Below, piece after piece: positions 1 through 8,700 of a DNA stretch of 64,000 bases (position 1 is its first letter; each line of letters opens with the position of its first letter). The stretch spans positions 1-64,000 of the forward strand of contig JAFQEJ010000052.1 in assembly GCA_017399105.1 (NCBI GenBank), given 5' to 3'. Source of the stretch: Clostridia bacterium. Lineage in GTDB: Bacteria; Bacillota; Clostridia; Oscillospirales; CAG-272. Made by a program: the position numbers and the translations under genes. A model generated the notes under the pieces. That model did not search any database. It was given only the letters and a program-made list of their open reading frames with translations, and was not told the origin of the DNA.

Positions 1-140
1 TACAACAGCCCCGCCACAAAATTTTCGATTTTGTGGCGTATATTGATTGGTTTCAGGGCGTAAAACGCCCTGAAATGGCGGTCTTTGACCGGCAAAATCA
101 ATATTCAAGGGACTGTCGCATGCAAATGCGACAGTCCCTT
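1..140 (+). repeat. Multi-hairpin intergenic element, copy 1 (cut by window edge)
   Basis: A run of inverted repeats: an 11-bp stem at 12-22/28-38, an outer stem ATATTGATT/AATCAATAT at 40-48/96-104 enclosing a 10-bp hairpin (51-60/66-75) and a 5-bp hairpin (79-83/87-91), then a 15-bp stem at 107-121/126-140. The same design is found at 50847-51007, where an additional leading hairpin is present; only the 3' arm of that hairpin (about 4-10) is inside this window. It lies downstream of the carB-dapF stop. No coding potential is seen. Function unknown; a convergent-gene terminator or mobile palindromic element are both possible. Confidence 0.75.
107..140. terminator. Hairpin, possible terminator of carA-carB/dapF
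   Basis: Perfect 15-bp stem (107-121 with 126-140) with a 4-nt loop. There is no long T run on either side, so intrinsic termination would be weak. A very similar hairpin closes the transcript behind the AspT-family gene at 28366-28403, there followed by six T. Confidence 0.45.
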
Positions 141-169
141 TCCATTTCATCTGACTTAAATCCGCACAT

Positions 170-240
170 CCGCCACCTTCGTGGTATGCAGATTCGATTT
201 TATATACCTAACGCCGATATTGCCCGTCGGCGCCGCCGAC
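170..240 (-). repeat. 71-nt post-stop element, copy A
   Basis: Read on the minus strand, the element starts immediately after the TAG of carB-dapF. It aligns without gaps to 28258-28328 (59 of 71 identical by eye) and to 17204-17274. It begins with a hairpin of 6 bp and 3-nt loop (GTCGGC GGC GCCGAC), then GGCAATATCGGCGTTAGG, and ends with a small ACC..GGT hairpin. See the finding on covariation. Confidence 0.8.
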
Positions 241-3200
241 CTAGATTTCTACGACGCCGTCGTAAACCTTGGTGGCGTTGCCGGTCATGAATACCGCATC
301 GTCTGTGTAGCGTACCACAAGATCGCCGCCCTTGAGCTTAACCGTGATGTCGGTGCCCTTGTCGGCGCGTCCGATCTCTACAGCCGCAACCGCAGCCGCA
401 CAGGCACCGGTGCCGCATGCCCAGGTCTCACCGCTTCCGCGCTCCCAGACACGCATCTTCAGCGTCGTCTTGTTGTGTACCTTTACAAATTCAACGTTCA
501 CACGCTCGGGGAAGAGCGGATCGGTCTCAATGGCGCGTCCGATCTCTTCAATGTCCATCTTCTCAAGGCTCTGTCCGTCCTCTACAAAGATGACACAGTG
601 GGGATTGCCCATCGAAACACAGGTCACACGGCGCATCTCACCCGCAAGCATTACCTCACGGTCAATCACAGATTCGCCGTCCAGCTTCACCGGCACATCG
701 GCGGGAGCCAGCTTCGCCTTGCCCAGATCAACCGTCGCCGAAAGAACCTTGCCATTCTGTACCGCAACACGAACCTTGCGGATACCGCTGGCTGTCTCAA
801 GCGTCAGGAATTCCTTGCGTGCAATGCCGTTGTCGTAAATATACTTCGCAACGCATCTTGCCGCATTTCCGCACATCTTGCCCTCGCTGCCGTCGCGGTT
901 GTACATCACCATCTTCGCGTCAGCCACGTCCGAAGGATAAATCATAACCACGCCGTCGCCGCCAATGCCGAGATGACGGTCGGAGAAGAGCACGCTCAGT
1001 CCGGCGGGATTTGCAATCTTCTGATCGAAGCAGTTGAAGTAAATATAGTCGTTGCCGCTGCCGTGCATCTTGGTGAAGTGTACGCCCAGACGGTCCTTTC
1101 TCATGTTGTTGATGTCAACAAGCTCGGTGCAGTCCTGAGAATAACGGCTGCGCAGACAGTCGGCAAGCGCATTTGCCGTGTCGAGCGATGTCAGACAGGG
1201 AACCGCATGCTCAACCGCATAGCGGCGGATCTTAACGCTGTCGCGCTCGGGGAGTCTGCCCTTGGCAGAGGTCGAAACAACATAGTCCACCTTGCCCGAT
1301 TCGATCAGGGTCAGCGTGTTGTTGCCGTTGCGGTTCTCGTGAATCTTGTCAACCGTGTTCACCTCAATGCCGTATTCCTCCAGCACCGCGGCAGTACCCT
1401 TGGTGGCGTAAATCTTGAAGCCCAGATCGGCAAAGCGTCTTGCGGTGTCGCCAACCTCGCTCTTGTCGCTGTTGCGTACCGAGATGAAGACGCCGCCCTT
1501 GTGCTTCATCTTCAGTCCGGACGCTACCAGCGCCTTGTAAAGTGCCTCCTGAAGCGTGCTTGCCAGACCGAGAACCTCACCGGTGGACTTCATCTCCGGA
1601 CCCAGATGGTTGTCAGCGCCTGCCAGCTTCTCAAAGGAGAATACCGGAGCCTTCACCGCAACATAAGCCGATGCCGGATAGAGTCCGGTGCCCCAGCCCA
1701 TGTCGGCAATTTTCTCGCCAACCATTGCGCGGGTCGCCAGATCAACCAGCGGCACACCGGTAACCTTGCTGATGTAAGGCACCGTGCGGCTCGATCTCGG
1801 GTTTACCTCAATGATATAAAGCTCACCCTCGTAAATAATATACTGAATGTTCACCAGACCCTTGACCTTCATTGCCTCAGCCAGCTTCTTGGTCTGGTAA
1901 ATGATCTTTTCCTTCAGCTGATCGTTTACATTCCATGCGGGATAAACTGCAATCGAGTCACCCGAGTGAATACCGGTGCGCTCTATATGCTCCATAATGC
2001 CCGAAACCAGAATGTCCTCGCCGTCGCAGACCGCGTCAACCTCGATCTCAACGCCCATCAGATACTTGTCAATCAGAACCGGATTCTCGATGTTCTGACG
2101 GAGAATGATCTCCATATATTCGGTCACGTCAGCGTCATTGTGTGCAATGATCATGTTCTGACCGCCAAGCACGTAGGAGGGACGGAGCAGTACGGGATAA
2201 CCGATCTTATTCGCTGCCTCAAGTGCCTCGTCGGTGGTCATGATGGTCAGACCCTCGGCACGCTTGATGCCGGTGCGCTCAAGCAGCTCGTCAAAGCGCT
2301 CTCTGTCCTCAGCCATGTCAATGGAATCCCAGGAGGTTCCCAGAATGTTGATGCCGTTGTCGTAGAGGAACTTGGTCAGCTTGATGGCAGTCTGACCGCC
2401 GAAGGCAACCACAACGCCCCAGGGCTTCTCTGTCTCGATGATGTTCATGACATCCTCGGGGGTCAGCGGCTCAAAGTAAAGTCTGTCGGCAGTGTCAAAG
2501 TCTGTGGAAACCGTCTCGGGGTTGTTGTTGACAATGACAACGTCAAAGCCGGCACGCTTCAGCGCCCATACGCAGTGAACAGAGGCATAGTCGAACTCAA
2601 TGCCCTGACCGATACGGATGGGACCTGCGCCGAATACGATGACAGTCTTCTTGCCCTCGCTGTGCTTTGCCTTGAACTCCGCTGCCTCATTTTCCCTGTC
2701 ATAGGTGGAGTAGAAGTAGGGAGTCTGCGCCGCAAACTCAGCCGCACAGGTGTCAACCGTCTTGAATACCGCACGGCGGGGATTCTCAATCTTCGTGCCC
2801 GACAGCTTTTCGATGGTGGAGTCCAGGAATCCCATTCTCTTTGCCGCCAGATACTTGTCCTCGTCAAGTCCCTCTTCAAGCGCTCTCTCCATCTTGATCA
2901 GATTGAAAATCTTGTTTAAGAACCACTCGTCAATCTTGGTGATGCTGTAAATATATTCAATCGAAATGCCGCGCTTCAGCGCCTGATAAATGATGAACAG
3001 TCTCTCGTCATCGCAGTTTGCGATTCTTGCCTTGACCTCGCCGTCGGACAGCGCCTCGTACTTGGGATGCGAGAGAGTGGTCATGCCGATCTCGGCACCG
3101 CGTACCGCCTTCATCAGCGCCGCCTCAAAGCAGGTGCCGATGCTCATGACCTCGCCGGTCGCCTTCATCTGGGTGCCCAGCTCGCGCTTTGCATAGACAA

Positions 3201-4293
3201 ATTTATCAAAGGGCCACTTGGGGAACTTGACCGCGCAGTAGTCGACCGTAGGCTCGCAGCAAGCCGAGGTCACGCCGGTAACCGCGTTTGCCAGCTCCTG
3301 GAGTCTGTAGCCGATGGCAATCTTTGCCGCCATCTTTGCAATCGGATAGCCTGTCGCCTTGGAAGCCAGCGCAGAGGAACGGGATACACGGGGGTTGACC
3401 TCGATGACCGCATACTCAAAGCTGTCGGGATGCAGCGCAAACTGACAGTTGCAGCCGCCCTCGATCTTCAGCTCGTTGACAATCGACAGAGCCGCATTGC
3501 GGAGCATGGAATATTCTCTGGGCGAGAGGGTAACGGCAGGCGCAATAACGATCGAGTCGCCTGTGTGAACGCCGACTGGGTCCATGTTCTCCATGGAGCA
3601 GACGGTGATGCAGTTGCCGTCGCCGTCGCGGATGACCTCAAATTCGATCTCCTTCCAGCCAGCAACCGACTTCTCAACCAGTACCTGACCGATAGGCGAG
3701 GAGCGCAGACCGTTTCTGGTGATCTCGTGCATCTCCTCATCGTTGTGAACGATACCGCCGCCCGAGCCGCCCAGTGTGAATGCGGGACGGATGATCAGCG
3801 GATAGCCGTTCTCTTTTGCGAATTCAAAGGCAGCCTCCTCATCGGTGACGATGGTGGAAGGAATACAGGGCTGACCGATGCCCTCCATGGTCTCCTTGAA
3901 GAGCTTTCTGTCCTCGGCGCGGTCGATGGTCTCGGGAACCGCACCAAGCAGCTTCACATTCATCTTGTCAAGGAAGCCTTCCTTTGCAAGCTGCATCGAA
4001 AGGGTAAGACCGGTCTGACCGCCCAGCGTCGAGAGCAGACTGTCGGGACGCTCCTTTTCAATGATGCGCTTGATGATCGGGAGAGTCAGCGGCTCCAGAT
4101 AGATCTTGTCGGCAATGGCGCCGTCGGTCATGATGGTAGCCGGGTTGGAGTTGACAAGCACAACCTCAAGACCCTCTTCCTTGAGAGCACGGCATGCCTG
4201 TGTACCCGCATAGTCAAACTCAGCAGCCTGTCCGATGACGACAGGACCGCTGCCGATGACCATGACCTTCTTTATATCCTTGTTGATCGGCAT
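241..4293 (-). CDS. carB-dapF: Carbamoyl-phosphate synthase large chain fused to diaminopimelate epimerase
   Basis: One open frame of 1350 residues. Residues 1-1063 are a full-length CarB: two ATP-grasp/carbamoyl-phosphate halves (first begins near VMVIGSGPVVIGQAAEFDYA, second near residue 550) and a C-terminal MGS-type regulatory domain (about 930-1060). Residues 1064-1350 are a complete DapF (287 aa) with both epimerase cysteines: Cys1141 in KMCGNAARC and Cys1293 in WACGTGA. CarB makes carbamoyl phosphate for pyrimidines and arginine; DapF converts LL- to meso-diaminopimelate for lysine and peptidoglycan. The junction is Met1064 (codon 1104-1102) with no Shine-Dalgarno just before it, so a translational fusion is more likely than two overlapping genes. 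It starts 1 nt after the carA stop, with GGAGGG inside carA as ribosome site. Family assignments are secure; that the product stays one chain is inferred. Confidence 0.93.
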   Translation of the reverse strand: MPINKDIKKVMVIGSGPVVIGQAAEFDYAGTQACRALKEEGLEVVLVNSNPATIMTDGAIADKIYLEPLTLPIIKRIIEKERPDSLLSTLGGQTGLTLSMQLAKEGFLDKMNVKLLGAVPETIDRAEDRKLFKETMEGIGQPCIPSTIVTDEEAAFEFAKENGYPLIIRPAFTLGGSGGGIVHNDEEMHEITRNGLRSSPIGQVLVEKSVAGWKEIEFEVIRDGDGNCITVCSMENMDPVGVHTGDSIVIAPAVTLSPREYSMLRNAALSIVNELKIEGGCNCQFALHPDSFEYAVIEVNPRVSRSSALASKATGYPIAKMAAKIAIGYRLQELANAVTGVTSACCEPTVDYCAVKFPKWPFDKFVYAKRELGTQMKATGEVMSIGTCFEAALMKAVRGAEIGMTTLSHPKYEALSDGEVKARIANCDDERLFIIYQALKRGISIEYIYSITKIDEWFLNKIFNLIKMERALEEGLDEDKYLAAKRMGFLDSTIEKLSGTKIENPRRAVFKTVDTCAAEFAAQTPYFYSTYDRENEAAEFKAKHSEGKKTVIVFGAGPIRIGQGIEFDYASVHCVWALKRAGFDVVIVNNNPETVSTDFDTADRLYFEPLTPEDVMNIIETEKPWGVVVAFGGQTAIKLTKFLYDNGINILGTSWDSIDMAEDRERFDELLERTGIKRAEGLTIMTTDEALEAANKIGYPVLLRPSYVLGGQNMIIAHNDADVTEYMEIILRQNIENPVLIDKYLMGVEIEVDAVCDGEDILVSGIMEHIERTGIHSGDSIAVYPAWNVNDQLKEKIIYQTKKLAEAMKVKGLVNIQYIIYEGELYIIEVNPRSSRTVPYISKVTGVPLVDLATRAMVGEKIADMGWGTGLYPASAYVAVKAPVFSFEKLAGADNHLGPEMKSTGEVLGLASTLQEALYKALVASGLKMKHKGGVFISVRNSDKSEVGDTARRFADLGFKIYATKGTAAVLEEYGIEVNTVDKIHENRNGNNTLTLIESGKVDYVVSTSAKGRLPERDSVKIRRYAVEHAVPCLTSLDTANALADCLRSRYSQDCTELVDINNMRKDRLGVHFTKMHGSGNDYIYFNCFDQKIANPAGLSVLFSDRHLGIGGDGVVMIYPSDVADAKMVMYNRDGSEGKMCGNAARCVAKYIYDNGIARKEFLTLETASGIRKVRVAVQNGKVLSATVDLGKAKLAPADVPVKLDGESVIDREVMLAGEMRRVTCVSMGNPHCVIFVEDGQSLEKMDIEEIGRAIETDPLFPERVNVEFVKVHNKTTLKMRVWERGSGETWACGTGACAAAVAAVEIGRADKGTDITVKLKGGDLVVRYTDDAVFMTGNATKVYDGVVEI

Positions 4294-4294
4294 C

Positions 4295-5356
4295 TTACTT
4301 TCCCTCCTTCATCATGGTAACAAAGCGGTCGAAAAGGAAACCGCTGTTCTGAGGTCCGTCGTTGGTGTCGGGTGTAAACTGCACGCCGAATGCGCCGTTT
4401 GCATACTCCGCACCCTCGCAGGACTTGTCGTTTGCATTGTAATAGGTGACCTTCGCACCCTCGGGGAGCGTGCTGCCGTCAACTGCAAAGTTGTGATTCT
4501 GGCTTGTGATATACACTCTGCTCGAGCCTGCAACCACCACAGGCTGGCTTGCGCCGTGGTGACCGAAGGGCAGCTTCACACATCCGGCTCCCTGGGAGAG
4601 CGCCATCATCTGATGACCCAGACCCACGCCGAAAACAGGCTTGCCTGCTGCCATCAGCTTGGCAATCTCGGCAATCATTCCGCCGTTGTCGGTGGGATCG
4701 CCCGGGCCGTCGGAGAGCATGATGCCGTCATGACCTGCCGCGATCACATCCTCAGCCGCAGTTCCCGCGGGATAAAGGGTCACTCTGCATCCGCGCGCGG
4801 TAAGCTGCTCGATGGAAGACTTCTTGGTGCCGTAATCCATCAGAGCCACGCTCACATCGCCCTCGCCGACCACACTCACCTCGGCAGAGGTAGCAGCCGC
4901 AACGCCGCCCTCCACACGGTAAGCCTTCAGCGTCTCGGGATCCACGGGAGCTGCAGCAATCGCGCAGTTCATGGTACCCTTTTTACGCAGGATACGGGTG
5001 ATGGCACGGGTATCCACGCCGCAGATACCGGTGATGCCCTTTTCCTTTAAAAAAGTGTCAAGATCACCCTCACATCTGAAATTGGAAGGATCCTGACACA
5101 ACTCACGAACAATATATGCTTTGCAATAGCAACGCTCGGAGGCTGCATCCTCCGAAATCACACCGTAATTACCGATCAGCGGGAATGTCTGCATAACGAC
5201 CTGACCAAAATAGGACGGATCGGTAAGCGTCTCGAGATAACCGACCATAGCGGTGGAAAACACGAGCTCGCCAACGACAGCATCAGAACAGGCCGCACCG
5301 ATGAATTCGCCCTCGAAAACATCGCCGCATGCAAGCGTCAAATATGCTTTGCTCAT
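4295..5356 (-). CDS. carA: Carbamoyl-phosphate synthase small chain, glutaminase triad lost
   Basis: 353 residues, normal CarA length. The N-terminal CPSase_sm_chain domain is intact (GELVFSTAMVGYLETLTDPS, residues 29-48) and the C-terminal half is a class I glutamine amidotransferase fold (SDGPGDP at 215-221, GLGHQ at 245-249, FGHHG at 264-268). The nucleophile position, normally Cys in GxCLGHQ, is Gly245 (codon GGT at 4624-4622). The catalytic His and Glu of FHPE are Thr328 and Asp330. All three triad residues are therefore replaced, so glutamine hydrolysis should be absent and the complex should depend on free ammonia. I chose Met at 5356 over in-frame upstream starts because GGAG lies 8-9 nt before it and homology begins there. 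Co-transcribed with carB-dapF. Confidence 0.92.
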   Translation of the reverse strand: MSKAYLTLACGDVFEGEFIGAACSDAVVGELVFSTAMVGYLETLTDPSYFGQVVMQTFPLIGNYGVISEDAASERCYCKAYIVRELCQDPSNFRCEGDLDTFLKEKGITGICGVDTRAITRILRKKGTMNCAIAAAPVDPETLKAYRVEGGVAAATSAEVSVVGEGDVSVALMDYGTKKSSIEQLTARGCRVTLYPAGTAAEDVIAAGHDGIMLSDGPGDPTDNGGMIAEIAKLMAAGKPVFGVGLGHQMMALSQGAGCVKLPFGHHGASQPVVVAGSSRVYITSQNHNFAVDGSTLPEGAKVTYYNANDKSCEGAEYANGAFGVQFTPDTNDGPQNSGFLFDRFVTMMKEGK

Positions 5357-5461
5357 AAAAACTCCATTCTCCGGCACTCGGCTCGAAGCTGCACCGCTCT
5401 GCCGGTGAGCGGGTGGGATGCCCTTTGGGCATTCAAACCGAATTTTATTTATATCTGATTT

Positions 5462-5490
5462 ATTATACCACAAAGTGCCCGCAAAGACAA
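5462..5490 (-). promoter_or_regulatory. Sigma-A promoter of carA-carB/dapF
   Basis: On the minus strand: -35 TTGTCT (5490-5485), 17-bp spacer, -10 TATAAT (5467-5462). The roughly 100-nt leader before carA holds small hairpins (TGCCC AAA GGGCA; CACCG GCAGAG CGGTG) but no PyrR-binding consensus that I can recognise. Confidence 0.75.
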
Positions 5491-5507
5491 GGGGGGATTT
5501 GATTTTC

Positions 5508-5526
5508 GCATGTAAATTTCACATGC
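5508..5526. promoter_or_regulatory. Palindrome between divergent carA and nifJ promoters
   Basis: GCATGT-AAATTTC-ACATGC, 6-bp perfect arms around an AT-rich centre, lies 18 bp upstream of the carA -35 box and about 170 bp upstream of the nifJ -35 box. Its position suits an operator; no regulator is assigned. The rest of 5357-5783 is AT-rich and non-coding. Confidence 0.35.
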
Positions 5527-5695
5527 AATATGGGGAAATAATTTTGTTTATATTCACGATTGGATAAAGTGACAAATCCCCCATATCCTCCCCCTCTAAA
5601 TACTCATTCCCCCAATTCACCCCCAAATTTCCACTTCACCCACAATCTTTTTGTGAATTCTTACACCAAACGCGCAAAAAGTTTCAAATAACCCA

Positions 5696-5724
5696 TTTAC
5701 AATTCGCGTGAAAAGTGGTACAAT
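5696..5724 (+). promoter_or_regulatory. Sigma-A promoter of nifJ
   Basis: -35 TTTACA (5696-5701), 17-bp spacer, -10 TACAAT (5719-5724), about 60 nt ahead of the nifJ start. Confidence 0.7.
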
Positions 5725-5783
5725 GTATGGGTATATTAATGACAATATATTTAATATAAATCTCTACAGGAGGAATTCCAAAA

Positions 5784-8700
5784 ATGGCAAGAAAGAAAAT
5801 TTCCATGGATGGTAATACCGCCGCGGCGCACGTGTCTTATGCGTTCACCGAAGTGGCAGCCATCTACCCCATTACACCTTCCAGTGTTATGGCAGAGCTC
5901 ACCGACTCCTGGTCTGCAACAGGCCTCAAGAACATCTTCGGAGAAGAAGTCAGAGTCGTTGAAATGCAGTCTGAGGCAGGTGCCGCAGGTGCCGTTCACG
6001 GTTCGCTTGCAGCCGGTGCTCTCACCACAACCTATACCGCATCTCAGGGTCTGCTTCTCATGATCCCGAATATGTATAAGATCGCGGGCGAGCTGCTTCC
6101 CAACGTTATCCACGTTTCGGCACGCTGCGTCGCTTCCCATGCCCTCAACATCTTCGGCGACCATTCCGACGTCTATGCATGCCGTCAGACCGGTTACGCT
6201 ATGATGGCTGACTCCAACCCTCAGGAAGTTATGGACCTGGGCGCAGTTGCTCACCTGGCTACCATCAAGGGCAGAGTTCCCTTCCTCAACTTCTTTGACG
6301 GCTTCCGTACCTCCCACGAGATCCAGAAGATCGAGGCATGGGATTACGAAGATCTCGCAGAGATGGTTGATAAGGACGCTATCGCAGCCTTCCGTGCACG
6401 CGCCCTCAATCCCGAGCATCCCGTACTCCGCGGCTCGGCTGAAAACGGCGATATCTTCTTCCAGCACAGAGAAGCATGCAACAAGTACTATGATGCTCTT
6501 CCCGCAATCGTAGAAGAGTACATGGATAAGGTCAATGCCAAGATCGGCACCAACTACAAGCTCTTCAACTACTACGGCGCACCCGATGCAGAGCGCGTTA
6601 TCATCGCAATGGGCTCCATCTGTGACGTTGCAGAGGAAGTTATCGACTATATGACCGCAGCAGGCGAAAAGGTCGGTCTTGTTAAGGTCAGACTCTACCG
6701 TCCCTTCTGCGCAGACAAGCTGGTTGAAGCTCTCCCCAAGACTGTTAAGAAGATCGCAGTCCTCGACAGAACCAAGGAACCCGGCTCCCTCGGCGAGCCC
6801 CTCTACCTCGACGTTGTTACCGCTCTCGCTCAGAACGGCGTAGCAGCCAAGATTGTCGGCGGTCGTTACGGTCTCGGCTCCAAGGATACTCCTCCTTCCT
6901 CCATCTTCGCAGTATATGAGAACCTCGCTCTTGATACCCCCAAGGCAAACTTCACCATCGGTATCGTAGACGATGTCACCGGCCTCTCCCTCGAGGAAAA
7001 GCCCGCTCCCGATACCGCAGCTCCCGGCACCATCGCATGCAAGTTCTGGGGTCTGGGCGGCGACGGTACTGTCGGTGCAAACAAGAACTCCATCAAGATC
7101 ATCGGTGACCATACCGATAAGTATATCCAGGCATACTTCCAGTATGACTCCAAGAAGACCTCTGGTATCACCATCTCCCACCTCCGCTTCGGTGATAACC
7201 CCATCAAGTCTCCCTACTATATCAATAAGGCTGACTTCGTTGCATGCCACAACTCCTCCTACCTGAAGAAGTATGACATGATCTCGGATGTTAAGCCCGG
7301 CGGAACCTTCCTCCTTGACTGCGCATGGAACACCGTTGAAGAGCTGGATGCAAACCTTCCCGCAAAGGTTAAGGCTTACATCGCAAGCAATAACATCAAG
7401 TTCATCACCATCGACGCTACCACCATCGCTACCAAGCAGATCGGTAACGCAAAGGTTAAGAACACCGTTCTCCAGTCCGCATTCTTCTCTCTTGCCAACA
7501 TCCTTCCCAAGGACGAAGCAATCGAGTACATGAAGAAGGCTGCATATAAGTCCTATATCAAGAAGGGCCAGGCAATGGTTGACCTCAACTATGCCGCAAT
7601 CGACGCAGGCGCAGACGCTTATGTCGAAGTCGCTGTTCCCGAAGCATGGAAGAACTGCGCACCCGATGCTCCCAAGGCAGCCTTCAAGAGTGAGAGAGCT
7701 GACCTCGAAAAGTTCGTCAACACCGTTGTTGCTCCCACCAATGCAATGGCAGGCGACAGCCTCCCCGTTTCCGCATTCGAAGAGTATGTTGACGGTACCT
7801 TCCCCCAGGGCTCTTCCGCATCCGAAAAGCGCGGCGTAGCCGTTTACGTTCCCGTATGGCATGCTGAAAACTGCATCCAGTGTAACCAGTGTGCATTTGT
7901 ATGTCCTCATGCCGCAATCCGTCCCTTCGCAATGACCGAAGAGGAAGCAGCAGCAGCTCCCGAGGCAACCAAGTTCACCGCAAAGCCGGTTATTAAGACC
8001 AACTATAAGTTCACCATGGCCATCTCGCCCTCCGACTGTATGGGTTGTACCCTCTGCGTAAAGGCATGCCCTGTTACTGCAAAGGCAGAGAAGGACGGCA
8101 CCGACAAGAAGGCACTCGAAATGACCCTCGCTACCACTCAGAAGGATCAGCAGGCTCCCTTCGATTACGCCGTTGCAAAGGTTTCCGAGAAGACCGAGCT
8201 TATCAACACCACCGTTAAGGGCAGCCAGTTCAAGCAGCCCCTGCTTGAGTTCTCCGGCTCCTGCGCAGGCTGTGCAGAGACCTCTTACGCTCGTATCATC
8301 ACCCAGCTCTTCGGTGAGAGAATGTATATCTCCAACGCAACCGGATGCTCCTCCATCTGGGGCGGCTCCGCACCTGCAACTCCCTACACCGTAAACCGTG
8401 AGAGCGGCAACGGTCCCGCATGGGGCAACTCCCTCTTCGAGGATAACGCTGAGCACGGTCTCGGTATGTACCTCGGTCAGGAAGCAGTCCGCGACAGACT
8501 CATCGGCAAGGTTGAGGCTATGATGAACTCCGAAAAGGCTTCCGACGAGTTCAAGGCAGCAGCTAAGGCATACCTCGACACCAAGGATAACGGCAAGGCA
8601 AACGCAGACGCTGCCAAGGCTCTCGTTGCAGAGCTTGAAAAGGCAGCAGCAGAAGGCTGCCCTGTAGCTCCCGAAATCCTCGCTGATAAGGATTACCTCG

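Noticed and set aside
170..240. Integron attC site suggested by GTTAGGT in the 71-nt element
   Set aside because: The matching RYYYAAC box at the other end is missing, copies do not flank single cassettes, and no integrase is present.
1064..1125. A separate start for dapF at Met1064
   Set aside because: The frame is continuous with carB, no Shine-Dalgarno lies within 15 nt upstream, and the CarB part reaches its normal full length just before. Kept as a fusion, with an internal start as the lesser option.
5357..5455. PyrR attenuator ahead of carA
   Set aside because: Hairpins are present but neither the conserved PyrR-binding loop nor a terminator/antiterminator pair can be seen.
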